DNA of 64,000 nucleotides from Bellilinea sp040754815 (GTDB lineage Bacteria; Chloroflexota; Anaerolineae; Anaerolineales; Anaerolineaceae). Below are positions 36,552 to 45,722 of this stretch, one piece after another; within the stretch, counting starts at the first letter, position 1, and each line of letters opens with the position of its first letter. Both the position numbers and the translations under genes were made by a program. The DNA is taken from contig JBFMBX010000009.1 of assembly GCA_040754815.1 (NCBI GenBank), positions 57,627 through 121,626 on the forward strand, written 5' to 3'. The notes beneath the pieces were generated by a model, which was not told the origin of the DNA, did not search any database, and saw only the letters and a list, made by a program, of their open reading frames with translations.

Positions 36552-37289
36552 ATGAAAAAACGAATGGACGAGTCGGGTCAGGGGTTACTGGAATACGCTT
36601 TGATTATGGTGCTGGCAGTGGCTGCCCTGATTCTGATCTTGCAATTATTCGGTATCTCTCTGCGGGATGTCTATTGTGCTGTGGCAGACATGTTCACCAA
36701 CAGCGGAACTTGCCTTGTTTCTCCAAAACCGGCGGCAGTCTGTGAGGATGACTTTTCACAGGGCCTGACGGGCTGGCAAACTTTAGCCGGTATGCCGCAA
36801 GTAAAATCCGGCAATTTTTGCTTAAATGGATCAACCCAAACCTTCAATCAATGTTCGATGAAAAATGACCTGCAGGATTATGTGATCCATCTGGAAGATG
36901 TGATTCTCGATCAAGGGTCTGGATTTGGCGTGTTTTTTAGAACAACCTTCCGGCAGCAAGGCCCGTCTGGTTATATCTTTCAGTACGATCCCGGCATGAA
37001 ATATTACGGATCCCCTAATGGGACTTTCCTCATTCGCCGCTGGATGAACGGTAAAGAGATCTGGAAACCGATTGCTGAAACCGAAATTCCTGCAGATTTT
37101 GCAGTTTATAACACCCCGCATGATATTGATATCGTGGTCAACGGCGCTCATTTTACCGTTTTGATTGACGGAGAGCAGGTTTTAGAAGTAACCGATCACG
37201 TTTATAAAGAGGGGGGAGTCGGCTTTCGTTCGTGGAGCAACTCCACAGCCTGTACTTCTCATTTCTCCATCCATTCTGTTACGCCGTAA
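36552..37289 (+). CDS. Flp-type pilin N-terminus fused to a large extracellular domain
   Basis: 245 residues. Residues 1-35 are a type IVb (Flp) prepilin: charged leader ending ESG, then QGLLEYALIMVLAVAALILI with Glu and Tyr at mature positions 5 and 6. Cleavage after Gly9 is expected. Flp pilins are usually about 50-80 residues, but here a further about 190 residues follow, starting EDDFSQGLTGWQ and rich in aromatic beta strands, resembling LamG or DUF1080-like jelly-roll domains. A pilin-anchored sugar-binding or sensory domain is inferred. No prepilin peptidase or pilus motor lies in the window. Confidence 0.7.
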   Translation: MKKRMDESGQGLLEYALIMVLAVAALILILQLFGISLRDVYCAVADMFTNSGTCLVSPKPAAVCEDDFSQGLTGWQTLAGMPQVKSGNFCLNGSTQTFNQCSMKNDLQDYVIHLEDVILDQGSGFGVFFRTTFRQQGPSGYIFQYDPGMKYYGSPNGTFLIRRWMNGKEIWKPIAETEIPADFAVYNTPHDIDIVVNGAHFTVLIDGEQVLEVTDHVYKEGGVGFRSWSNSTACTSHFSIHSVTP

Positions 37290-37314
37290 TTCAGCCGTTT
37301 TTCGGGAGGCTGCC

Positions 37315-37743
37315 GTGAATTTTGAACAATCACCCACTCTCAAGGATTTTCAGCACGGGCTGCCGGAGCAGGCCCCGCGCCGGCGGCGATTAACCCTGAC
37401 CAGACTGGTTATTTTGCTGCTGTTGCTGAGCGTGGCAAGTCTGGCGGCCATAGTGGTACTGCGCTCCGATAGTCACCAGCTGGTACGGGGAGTTGGTAGT
37501 GTGCGCGGTTTTGTGGTGGATGAGAACGGTCAGCCGTTTCAGGCCGAAATTTACATTCTGGGTACTCAAATTGCAGGGCGCACCGATGCCAGTGGTTACT
37601 TCCAGATAGATGGTGTTCCGGCAGGCACGCAGTACTTAATCGTGGCCGATGAGCGGGTCGGTCACGAGTTTCAAATTGCCGTGCTGCCCGGCGAGGTGCT
37701 GGAAGTTGGCAGTTTGCAATTTATTTCCACAGCCACCCCCTGA
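37315..37743 (+). CDS. Membrane-anchored carboxypeptidase-regulatory-like domain protein
   Basis: 142 residues, GTG start with GGGAGG upstream. A basic N-terminus (RRRRLTLTR) leads to one membrane helix (about 28-50). Outside is a small beta sandwich: VRGFVVDENGQPFQAEIYIL, then GRTDASGYFQIDGVPAG, the pattern of carboxypeptidase D regulatory-like domains. Such domains help folding, adhesion or assembly of surface proteins. Tight spacing to both neighbours puts it in the signalling operon. Confidence 0.75.
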   Translation: MNFEQSPTLKDFQHGLPEQAPRRRRLTLTRLVILLLLLSVASLAAIVVLRSDSHQLVRGVGSVRGFVVDENGQPFQAEIYILGTQIAGRTDASGYFQIDGVPAGTQYLIVADERVGHEFQIAVLPGEVLEVGSLQFISTATP

Positions 37744-37760
37744 AAAGCAAGGAGCCGCAG

Positions 37761-40700
37761 ATGAAACCAAGAAATCAACGCCTTATCCTTCGGTACGCGC
37801 TTTTGGGTGCCGCGGTTGGGTTCATTTTTCCGCTTTTAGCCCTGATCCTCGAATTGGCAGAAATTCAAACCCCGACCAACTGGCTTTCTGTGGTCGTTTT
37901 GCTGGGGGAAAATCGCGCTCTACGGGTCGTTTGGGCAGCGCCGTTTGTTTTGGGGGTGCTTTTTTACAATCTTGCCCGGCAAAAAGAGGCCGTTATCGCA
38001 GTCAATGAACAATTGGAGGAAAAGGTTAAAGCGCGGGTTGAGGAACTGGATCGCGCTTACAAAACTCAAGTGATTCTCAACCAGCTGCTGCAATTAACTT
38101 TGCAAAACCTGCCTATAAAAGAGACCTTACAAAATTCGCTCGATTTAATTTTACAACTCCCCGTTTTAGCCTCTGCCAAGCAGGCCGGCATTTTTCTTTA
38201 CGATAAAAGCACTAATAGTCTGAAAATTGCCGCAGAAAGATATCTTGATCCAGATGCCGGTAAATTCTGCCGGCTGGTGCCGGACGGTTTCTGCCGCTGC
38301 GGAGCAGCCATGCATGGCCGCGACATTCAACTGGTAACCTGCCAGAATGAAATCAGTTCAACACCCAGAGATGAATATCACGGGAACTTGTACATCCCCA
38401 TAACCGTTGATGACCAGCTGGAAGCGGTGATGGCAATCTACATAGATGAAAAATCGATTCAGGATAATCACTGGAGCACACTCGACCTTGAGTCGGTGGC
38501 CGGCGATCTGGCTACGATCTTAAAGAACTGGCTCAACGAGGATAAACTTCGCTTACACAGTGTTATTTTGAACCACATCACCAATGCCGTGCTGCTGGCC
38601 GACCCCCAAGACCGGGTGATTTGGGTCAACCCGGCCTATACCCGCCTGACCGGTTATGAATTTCAAGAGGTGGTGGGGAAAAAACTGGGCTTTTCCCGCT
38701 CCGATGCCCATGATGATGACTTCTATGCGCAAATTCGCGAACAGGTTTTGAAAGGTGAAATCTGGCAGGGGGAGTTGATTGAGAAAAAGAAAGACGGTTC
38801 ATTGTTCATCAACCAGCAAACGGCCATTCCAATTCGTGATGTGGGGAATGGGTCTATAAAGTATGTGGTCTCGGTGATGGAAGACATTACCGAGCGGCGC
38901 AAAACCGAGGATGAAATCCGCCGCCAGAAACATTATTTTGAAACGCTGGTAGAGAATACGCCCGTTGCCATTGTGACCCTCGATTATCAATATCGGGTTT
39001 CAAATTGTAACCCCGCTTTTGAAAACCTGTTTGGCTATTCTTTGCCGGAAATCCTGAATAAAAATATTGACGACCTGATTGTGCCGGAAGAAGAACTGGA
39101 ACAGGCCAAATCGTACAGCACGGCAGTGGCCCGGATGGGCAAGGTTCATTTGCTTGGCCAGCGCAAACGCAAAGACGGTACGCTGGTGGAAGTAGAAATT
39201 TTTGGCGTCCCGGTAGTGCTGGATGATCAGCCCATTGGGGTGTTAGGAATTTATCACGACATCAGCGAACTGCTGGAAGCACGCCGGCAGGCCGAGGCTG
39301 CCGCTCAGGCTAAAGCCGAGTTTCTGGCAAATATGAGCCATGAAATTCGCACCCCCTTAAATGCGGTCATCGGTATGACCAGCCTGCTGCTGGATACATC
39401 GCTGGATGCCGAACAGAAGAATTTTGTCGAAACCATTCGTACCAGCGGCGATTCGTTGCTCACCATCATAAACGACATTTTAGATTTTTCGAAAATCGAA
39501 GCCGGCAAGATGGCGATGGAAAAACAGCCGTTCTATCTGAGTGACTGCATCGAATCGGCCATGGACTTGCTCGCTCCCAAGGCTTCAGAAAAAGGACTGG
39601 ACCTTTCTTACTTAATGCAGGAAAATACGCCCTCTCGTTTGATGGGCGATGTAACACGCCTGCGGCAGGTTTTGGTGAACCTGCTTTCCAATGCGGTTAA
39701 GTTCACCGAAAAAGGCGGGGTGTTTATTACCGTTGAAGCGGAAAAAATCAACTCCGATGCCGAATACCGCATTCATTTTTCCGTTCGCGATACGGGAATT
39801 GGCATTTCAGCCGAACATCTCAAACGTCTCTTCAAACCCTTTACACAGGTAGATGCTTCAACCTCGCGAAAGTTTGGTGGAACGGGATTGGGATTATCCA
39901 TTAGTAAGCGATTGGTGGAAATGATGGGTGGAGAGATTTGGGTGGAGAGTGAATTGGGCAAAGGTTCAACCTTTCATTTCACCATCCGCGCTGAAGCCGT
40001 TCCAGCCACACGTCTGCTGCCCCACCAGTTACAAACGGATGAACTGTCCGAGCGCAAGATTCTCATCGTGGATGACAATGCCATGAACCGGATGATTACC
40101 TCCCGCCAAACGGCCCGCTGGAAAATGAAACCCTACTCCGTAGCCAGTGGCAGCGAAGCGCTGGAATTGATTCGGAAAGGTGAAGTGTTTGATATTGCCT
40201 TGATTGATATGCAAATGCCTGAAATGGATGGCGTAGCCGTTGCAGAAGAGATTCGCAAATGGCCGGCCGGTAAAAATCTACCCATGGTTCTCTTCACCTC
40301 GCTGGGGTACAAACCGGCAACCGCTACACAGGATTTGTTTACCACAGTACTTTGCAAGCCATTGAAACCAAACCAGTTATTCGAAGCGATTCATTCGGTA
40401 TTGAACCAGAAACCGCGTCCGCAGCCGAAGATACACACCACGCCGATCATTGACCACGCCTTTGCGGAACGCTACCCCCTGCGCATCCTGTTGGCGGAGG
40501 ATAATCTGGTCAATCAAAAAGTAGCCATCGGCATTTTACAGCGCATGGGTTACCACGTGGATGTGGCTGCCAACGGTCTGGAAGTATTGGAAGCCCTGCA
40601 CCGCCAGCAATATGATGTGGTGCTGCTGGATGTGCAAATGCCGGAGATGGACGGTGAAGAAGCTGCCCGCGAAATTTGTAAGCGCTACCCGCCCGAAAAG

Positions 40701-40868
40701 CGGCCGCTGTTGATTGCAATGACGGCCAACGCACTGGAAGGCGACCGCGAACGATATTTATCATCAGGAATGGATGATTACATTTCCAAGCCCATCCGCG
40801 TGGAAGAGTTAATGCAGGGTTTGGAAAATGCCTACCATAAAATTACACGAGGTGAACATGTCTCTTGA
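37761..40868 (+). CDS. Hybrid sensor histidine kinase with GAF, PAS and two receivers
   Basis: 1035 residues. Two N-terminal membrane helices (about 12-35 and 52-70), a coiled coil, a GAF-like domain (about 115-260, with CRLVPDGFCRCG), two PAS domains (about 265-385 and 390-510), HisKA with the phospho-His in FLANMSHEIRTPLNAV (near 527), HATPase with DTGIGI and GTGLGLSI, then two receivers (phospho-Asp near 813 in ALIDMQMPEMDG and near 956 in VLLDVQMPEMDG). It overlaps the Hpt gene by 11 bases. Input may be redox or small-molecule; the Cys-rich loop in the GAF region is suggestive only. Confidence 0.9.
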   Translation: MKPRNQRLILRYALLGAAVGFIFPLLALILELAEIQTPTNWLSVVVLLGENRALRVVWAAPFVLGVLFYNLARQKEAVIAVNEQLEEKVKARVEELDRAYKTQVILNQLLQLTLQNLPIKETLQNSLDLILQLPVLASAKQAGIFLYDKSTNSLKIAAERYLDPDAGKFCRLVPDGFCRCGAAMHGRDIQLVTCQNEISSTPRDEYHGNLYIPITVDDQLEAVMAIYIDEKSIQDNHWSTLDLESVAGDLATILKNWLNEDKLRLHSVILNHITNAVLLADPQDRVIWVNPAYTRLTGYEFQEVVGKKLGFSRSDAHDDDFYAQIREQVLKGEIWQGELIEKKKDGSLFINQQTAIPIRDVGNGSIKYVVSVMEDITERRKTEDEIRRQKHYFETLVENTPVAIVTLDYQYRVSNCNPAFENLFGYSLPEILNKNIDDLIVPEEELEQAKSYSTAVARMGKVHLLGQRKRKDGTLVEVEIFGVPVVLDDQPIGVLGIYHDISELLEARRQAEAAAQAKAEFLANMSHEIRTPLNAVIGMTSLLLDTSLDAEQKNFVETIRTSGDSLLTIINDILDFSKIEAGKMAMEKQPFYLSDCIESAMDLLAPKASEKGLDLSYLMQENTPSRLMGDVTRLRQVLVNLLSNAVKFTEKGGVFITVEAEKINSDAEYRIHFSVRDTGIGISAEHLKRLFKPFTQVDASTSRKFGGTGLGLSISKRLVEMMGGEIWVESELGKGSTFHFTIRAEAVPATRLLPHQLQTDELSERKILIVDDNAMNRMITSRQTARWKMKPYSVASGSEALELIRKGEVFDIALIDMQMPEMDGVAVAEEIRKWPAGKNLPMVLFTSLGYKPATATQDLFTTVLCKPLKPNQLFEAIHSVLNQKPRPQPKIHTTPIIDHAFAERYPLRILLAEDNLVNQKVAIGILQRMGYHVDVAANGLEVLEALHRQQYDVVLLDVQMPEMDGEEAAREICKRYPPEKRPLLIAMTANALEGDRERYLSSGMDDYISKPIRVEELMQGLENAYHKITRGEHVS

Positions 40869-41208
40869 TTTATCCACACTGAATTCTTACCGCGATTTCA
40901 TGGGTGAAGATGCGGATAGTTTCATCGAAGATATTATCCGTTCCTACTTCAACGATGCCCCTAAACTGGTGGAAACTCTAAAAGAAACTATAGCCAGCGG
41001 TGATACTGCCCGCTTTGTGCGCTCTGCCCATACCCTCAAATCCAACAGTGCAACGCTGGGCGCCGCCGAACTGGCAGCAATGGCCGCCGAGTTAGAGCAA
41101 GCCGGTAAACTTACACCGCTGCCGGAATTGACCGATAAGGTGAATACAACAGAAATAGAATTGGGCAGGGTTTTACAGGCATTGAAGGAATACTTGAACC
41201 GGGGATAA
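40858..41208 (+). CDS. Hpt phosphotransfer protein
   Basis: 116 residues from the ATG at 40858. Four-helix Hpt domain with the phosphorylatable His in VRSAHTLKSNSATLGA. It overlaps the end of the hybrid kinase gene by 11 bases, so is made with it. It can carry phosphate from the kinase receivers to a final receiver, plausibly the receiver-TadZ fusion encoded first in the cluster. Confidence 0.85.
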   Translation: MSLDLSTLNSYRDFMGEDADSFIEDIIRSYFNDAPKLVETLKETIASGDTARFVRSAHTLKSNSATLGAAELAAMAAELEQAGKLTPLPELTDKVNTTEIELGRVLQALKEYLNRG

Positions 41209-41675
41209 CCTCAGTTCTTCGGGTTGCATTGGAACAACCGGGCATCCGCAATCAATACACGAATACCACGAGTGCCAGTGCCATCAAGACTCCGATGGGA
41301 TAAGAGTTTCGCAGCAGAGGGAACTCCGTCCTTTCTCTGCCCCTCTACGCCGCCACATCTTCCGTTCCAACGAAGATACCCGCTCTCCGCCTCTTCCAAT
41401 CAAAGGGGGAATTCCACTGGTCTTTTTTGAATCGGGCTGACCATAGTGCAGTGCCTTTTTGGCTTCCCTGATGAATATGAAATTTGCCCCAACTCATCCA
41501 GCCCGCGGTTATTTTATCTAAATTGGATATACTTTATCATATATTTACGAGTAAAATTTATTAAAGACCTATTTTTGGATGTGGTCTGATGCCAAATTTC
41601 TAAGTAACTAACGGATCCCGTAAGTAATCTGCCGGGACTGAGCGATTTAGCAATTCAATTTCAATTTTTTTAACC
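41209..41675. other. Intergenic region without a recognised gene
   Basis: The first half is mixed-sequence DNA with CCTC-rich stretches; the second half becomes AT-rich towards the promoter at 41676. No terminator with a clear T-run is seen after the Hpt gene. Short frames here have no family marks or ribosome sites. Confidence 0.4.
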
Positions 41676-41704
41676 TTGACAATATAGAACATATATTCTA
41701 TACT
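41676..41704 (+). promoter_or_regulatory. Strong promoter with palindromic spacer
   Basis: TTGACA (41676-41681), 17 bases, TATACT (41699-41704). The spacer carries ATAGAACATATATTCTAT, a palindrome with arms ATAGAA and TTCTAT. This is a likely repressor site. It drives the gene starting at 41779. Confidence 0.7.
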
Positions 41705-41778
41705 TTGATTATCAATTTTGTCATCGGAATGTCCGGATGGATTTCTCGACTTCACGCTTCATAAAACAAAGGAAAGAT

Positions 41779-42327
41779 ATGATAGAACCCCCCTGCCTTG
41801 CTCTGTTACGCGGCATCAATGTCGGCGGTAATAACATCATCAAAATGGCGGAATTGAAAAAATTATTCGAAGAGAAAGGCTTTGAAAATGTAAAAACCTA
41901 TATCCAGAGCGGCAATATCCTGTTCAGGTCCCCTCAAAAAGACCGGGGCAAACTGGAAAGTGAAATTGAGGAAATGCTTAAAGAAAGGTTCGGTTACCCG
42001 ATCCGAAGCGTGGTCGTTTCGCTCACAGAACTTCAAAAAATCATCGAGGAAACCCCCGAAGGATTCGGTCAGCAACCTGCCCTCTATCGTTACGATGTCG
42101 TATTTCTGAAAGAGCCGCTTACCCCAAGCGAGACCATCAAGAACATCAGCACCAAAGAGGGAGTGGATACGGTACATGCTGGGAATCATGCCCTCTACTT
42201 TTCACGGTTGATCAGCAAGGCCAGCCAGAGCCGTTTAGCGAAAATCATTTCACTGCCGGTCTATCCGTTTATGACCATTCGCAACTGGAATACGGTCACA
42301 AAATTATTGGCAATGATGATGGAATAA
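41779..42327 (+). CDS. DUF1697-family protein
   Basis: 182 residues from the ATG at 41779, preferred because AAAGGAAAG lies just before it. Family marks are CLALLRGINVGGNNIIKMAE, then YIQSGNILF, and near the end TIRNWNTVTKLL. DUF1697 proteins are small cytoplasmic proteins of unknown role that are widespread in bacteria, often in mobile or stress-related gene groups. It follows a strong, palindrome-bearing promoter. Confidence 0.85.
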   Translation: MIEPPCLALLRGINVGGNNIIKMAELKKLFEEKGFENVKTYIQSGNILFRSPQKDRGKLESEIEEMLKERFGYPIRSVVVSLTELQKIIEETPEGFGQQPALYRYDVVFLKEPLTPSETIKNISTKEGVDTVHAGNHALYFSRLISKASQSRLAKIISLPVYPFMTIRNWNTVTKLLAMMME

Positions 42328-42369
42328 ATCATCGAGAAGCATACGCTTTATGACATCCCCAAGGAGAAA

Positions 42370-42885
42370 ATGAACATGAACAAGATCGTCCCATCCTTAT
42401 GGTTCGACACGCAGGCCGAAGAAGCGATGAACTACTATGTAGAAACCTTCAATAATGCGCCGAATAGACGACAAGAGTCGCGAATTATCAGCATCACCCG
42501 TTACGATAGAGACATGGAAGCACCCGGCGCTGCCGAAATGGAGGGTAAGGTCATTACCGGTATTTTTGAACTGGCAGGCCAGCGCTTCATGGCACTCGAC
42601 GGCGGACCTGTGTTCCAGTTCACCGAAGCAATATCCTTTTATGTGGAATGCGAGGATCAGAAAGAGGTGGATTATTTCTGGGAGAGACTCTCTGCCGTTC
42701 CTGAGGCCGAGCAATGCGGCTGGTGTAAGGATAAATTTGGATTGTCATGGCAGATCGTTCCAAAGCAATTGGGAGAATTCCTTAACGACCCTGATTCCGA
42801 AAGGTCGAAACGAGTTTTGAACGCCATGCTCAGGATGAAAAAGATACTGGTCGTTGACCTGCAAAAGGCTTATAATGAAAAATAA
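42370..42885 (+). CDS. PhnB-like glyoxalase-fold (VOC) protein
   Basis: 171 residues. IVPSLWFDTQAEEAMNYYVE at the start and later GQRFMALDGGPVFQFTEAIS, followed by CGWCKDKFGLSWQIVP, match the PhnB / 3-demethylubiquinone-methyltransferase-like group of the VOC fold. No biochemical role is known for this group. CAAGGAG precedes the ATG. It is part of a run of small accessory genes with DUF1697 and DUF1801 members. Confidence 0.85.
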   Translation: MNMNKIVPSLWFDTQAEEAMNYYVETFNNAPNRRQESRIISITRYDRDMEAPGAAEMEGKVITGIFELAGQRFMALDGGPVFQFTEAISFYVECEDQKEVDYFWERLSAVPEAEQCGWCKDKFGLSWQIVPKQLGEFLNDPDSERSKRVLNAMLRMKKILVVDLQKAYNEK

Positions 42886-42956
42886 TTCGGATAATATACA
42901 TCTGGATTATGAAAATAACCGTTGGTGAACCTGCTCACCACGAATGAGGATTTTTT

Positions 42957-43409
42957 ATGAGCATGAAGAAAAACACGTCAAAAGCCGAGCAGGCGGGCGG
43001 TTTCTCAGCCGAAGAAAAAGCCGCAATGAAAGAGCGCGCCCGTGAATTAAAGGCAGAAGCGAACAAAGTCTCGGGGGAAAATGCCCTTCTTGCAAAGATC
43101 GCCGAAATGCCGGAACCGGACCGTTCAATGGCCCAAAGGATTCATGAAATCGTCAAAGCCAATGCCCCATCCCTCATACCGAAAACGTGGTACGGGATGC
43201 CGGCCTATGCCAATCAGGATGGCAAGGTCATCTGTTTCTTCACACCCGCTTCCAAGTTCAATTCGCGCTACGCGACATTGGGTTTCAACGATGATGCCAA
43301 CCTCGATGATGGTGCCATGTGGGCCACTTCTTTCGCCTTAAAGGAGTTGACCCCTGTTGAAGAAGCGAAAATTGCGGCGCTGGTGAAGAAAGCAGTTAGC
43401 CCAAAATGA
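42957..43409 (+). CDS. DUF1801/YdhG-like protein
   Basis: 150 residues. A Lys/Glu/Ala-rich helical N-terminus (about 1-50) is followed by the domain with RIHEIVKANAPSLIPKTWYG and GKVICFFTPASKFNSRYATL. The fold is shared by YdhG/Fra-like putative iron chaperones. The stop overlaps the next start (ATGA, 43406-43409). Confidence 0.75.
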   Translation: MSMKKNTSKAEQAGGFSAEEKAAMKERARELKAEANKVSGENALLAKIAEMPEPDRSMAQRIHEIVKANAPSLIPKTWYGMPAYANQDGKVICFFTPASKFNSRYATLGFNDDANLDDGAMWATSFALKELTPVEEAKIAALVKKAVSPK

Positions 43410-43840
43410 AAGCAAACACCACCTCTTCCCCCAATGACGCATCTGCCTCACAACAAATTGATGTCATCATTAACCAAACGGCTGACTGGCGGGGTAAGAA
43501 ACTGGCGCAATTACGCGCCATCATCAGAACGGTGGACTCTGCCGTGGTTGAAGAGGTTAAGTGGAAAATGCCCTCGAAACCGATGGGAGTCGCTGTCTGG
43601 TGCCATGATGGAATGATCTGTCATGCCGATGTGCTGAAGAAATCCGTAAGGCTGACCTTTCACAAAGGTTCTCTAATGGAGGATGCGGACGAACTTTTCA
43701 ATGCTCGCCTGGAAAGCAGTAGCGTTCGTGCGATAGACTTCCATGAAGATGACATTATCAATGAAGCAGCGTTAAAGGCGCTGATTCTCGAAGCAGTAAG
43801 GGTAAACATGTTCAATAAAGGTAAAACCATACCAGCATGA
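43406..43840 (+). CDS. DUF1801-domain protein
   Basis: 144 residues, coupled to the preceding gene. WRGKKLAQLRAIIRTVDSAV, VEEVKWKMPSKPMGVAVWCH and VRLTFHKGSLMEDA match DUF1801 proteins of about 110-140 residues. Two adjacent members differ clearly from each other. Function unknown; an iron or stress link is only suggested by relatives. Confidence 0.8.
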   Translation: MKANTTSSPNDASASQQIDVIINQTADWRGKKLAQLRAIIRTVDSAVVEEVKWKMPSKPMGVAVWCHDGMICHADVLKKSVRLTFHKGSLMEDADELFNARLESSSVRAIDFHEDDIINEAALKALILEAVRVNMFNKGKTIPA

Positions 43841-43870
43841 GGCCAAAATAATGTTCCGGGTTCAGGGTCA

Positions 43871-43909
43871 ACAGGTGGGCTTTGTCCGCTCTGGCTCACC
43901 TGTTTTTTT
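43871..43909 (+). terminator. Rho-independent terminator after the DUF1801 genes
   Basis: ACAGGTGGGC (43871-43880) pairs with GCTCACCTGT (43894-43903) with one mismatch, followed by a run of T. It ends the transcription unit starting at 41676. Confidence 0.8.
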
Positions 43910-43972
43910 ATTCAACCCCAGTTCATCTGGATTTCGTTTTACGTGTTTTAGAAGAAAAGGAGAACCGAAGTT

Positions 43973-45367
43973 ATGGAAAAAATGAACACAGTATCAAAGG
44001 GGAACACGGCTGCTCTCATTACTGAACTCCGGGCAAAATTCAATGGGCGGGCAATCTCCCCCGGCGATGTAGAATACGACAAGGTACGCACTGTTTTCGT
44101 CGGTGGCATTGACCGACACCCGGCCGTCATCGTTCGAGTAATAAACCCACAGGAAGTATCCCAAGTCATTTTGTTTGCTCGCGAAAGCGGCCTGGAACTG
44201 GCCATACGCAGTGGCGGCCACAGCAGTGTTGGACACAGCACCACCGAAGGCGGAATCGTGCTTGACCTTTCGTTGATGAAAGACCTGCAAATTGACGCTG
44301 ATCAAAAAACAGCCTGGGCAGAAACCGGTCTGACCGCCGGTGAATACACCCATGCTGCTGCCTCGCACGGCCTCGCCACCGGTTTTGGGGATACGGCATC
44401 GGTAGGACTCGGCGGCATTACGCTTGGCGGCGGCGTTGGGTATCTCACCCGTAAACACGGGCTTACCATTGACAGTTTGCTTGCCGCAGAAGTTGTAACC
44501 GCCGATGGAAAAATTTTATTTGTGGACGAATCGAATTACCCCGACCTCTTCTGGGCAATTCGCGGCGGGGGCGGCAATTTCGGGGTTGCCACTCGATTTA
44601 AATTTCGTCTGCATGAGGCGGGTCAGGTTTACGGCGGAACGTTGATTCTCCCTGCTACGGCAGATATCATTGCTTCGTTCATCGAGGAAGCCGATTCGGC
44701 TGCAGAAGAATTATCCGGCATCCTGAATATTATGCCCGCGCCGCCGCTTCCCTTTCTCCCCGCGGAATATCATGGGAAGATCATTGCCTGGGCAGAGATG
44801 GTTTATGCCGGCAACCCCGAAAAAGGCAAGGAGGTTTTGGCTCCCTTCCGAAAACTCGGCCAGCCCCTTGCAGATATGCTCAAACCATTGGCTTACCCCG
44901 AAATCTACCCACCCGAAGCAGAGGATTACCATCCTTTATATGCAGGGCGCACCCTGTTCCTCGACTGTGTGGACCACTCGGTGGCCGAGACGATTCTGGA
45001 TCGTCTTGAATCTGCGACTGCAATGATGGCTGTGGCTCAACTTCGCGTGTTGGGCGGTGCCATGGCGCGCATCCCCGTAGAATCCACCGCGTTTGCCCAC
45101 CGCAGCTCAAAGATCATGGCAAACCTTGCCGCGTTGTATCAAAAGCCAGAAGATAAGTCCTTGCATGAAGGGTGGGTGGGCGAATTCAAAAGCGCCATCG
45201 AACAAAATGATAAAGGCGTGTATGTCAACTTCCTCGGCAACGAGGGGGAAGCGCAGATCCGGGCCGCCTATCCCAATGGGGCGTGGGATCGCTTGTGCCG
45301 GATTAAAGCAAAATACGATCCCGACAATCTGTTCAGATTGAATCAGAATATTCCACCGGCAAATTAA
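43973..45367 (+). CDS. FAD-linked oxidase (PCMH/BBE type)
   Basis: 464 residues. FAD domain with LAIRSGGHSSVGHSTTEGGI (His that can bind FAD covalently), GLATGFGDTASVGLGGITLG and GGGVGYLTRKHG; C-terminal berberine-bridge-like end NGAWDRLCRIKAKYDPDNLF. No Cys is seen at the second flavin-linkage site. Such enzymes oxidise sugars, alcohols or alkaloid-like compounds using oxygen. It has no partner gene nearby; substrate unknown. Confidence 0.85.
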   Translation: MEKMNTVSKGNTAALITELRAKFNGRAISPGDVEYDKVRTVFVGGIDRHPAVIVRVINPQEVSQVILFARESGLELAIRSGGHSSVGHSTTEGGIVLDLSLMKDLQIDADQKTAWAETGLTAGEYTHAAASHGLATGFGDTASVGLGGITLGGGVGYLTRKHGLTIDSLLAAEVVTADGKILFVDESNYPDLFWAIRGGGGNFGVATRFKFRLHEAGQVYGGTLILPATADIIASFIEEADSAAEELSGILNIMPAPPLPFLPAEYHGKIIAWAEMVYAGNPEKGKEVLAPFRKLGQPLADMLKPLAYPEIYPPEAEDYHPLYAGRTLFLDCVDHSVAETILDRLESATAMMAVAQLRVLGGAMARIPVESTAFAHRSSKIMANLAALYQKPEDKSLHEGWVGEFKSAIEQNDKGVYVNFLGNEGEAQIRAAYPNGAWDRLCRIKAKYDPDNLFRLNQNIPPAN

Positions 45368-45469
45368 TGAGACAAAGAACAGTTTGATTTCGGCAAGAAG
45401 GAATTTCTCCCGGCTCATCCCCTTTTCGTAGAACGAACAAAGAGGCAAGTTATAGGGAGATTCAAATCG

Positions 45470-45508
45470 CAGGAAATCTCGATCAAAGCACGAGGTTTCC
45501 TGTTTTTG
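45470..45508 (+). terminator. Terminator after the FAD oxidase
   Basis: CAGGAAATCTCG and CGAGGTTTCCTG pair with one mismatch around a nine-base loop, followed by TTTTTG. The rest of the 45368-45659 gap shows no gene. Confidence 0.7.
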
Positions 45509-45659
45509 TTCACGCAGAGATGCTGAGACCATAAATAATAAAAGCGCATAGCCCACCCAAAAGGGACTGTCCATTATTCCGCTGGCATGGAGACAATGCA
45601 GCGTGGGACTGACGCCTTTGTCGTCCGTTTACAAAATTGTCATTCGGCATTCCAACCCC

Positions 45660-45688
45660 TTGACATAATTACTAATCGGTTATATATT
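45660..45688 (+). promoter_or_regulatory. Promoter and probable operator of the padR-ABC operon
   Basis: TTGACA (45660-45665), 17 bases, TATATT (45683-45688). ATTACTAA occurs inside the spacer and again 28 bases downstream, a possible pair of PadR sites. Confidence 0.65.
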
Positions 45689-45722
45689 TTTGTAAAATTA
45701 CTAAACTGTTGAGTATTTTATT

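Noticed and set aside
41224..41430. Short gene after the Hpt gene
   Set aside because: No ribosome site, low-complexity content and no family resemblance.
41682..41698. SOS (LexA) box in GAACATATATTC
   Set aside because: It only loosely resembles the Gram-positive GAACNNNNGTTC box, and the right half is ATTC rather than GTTC; kept as an unassigned palindrome.
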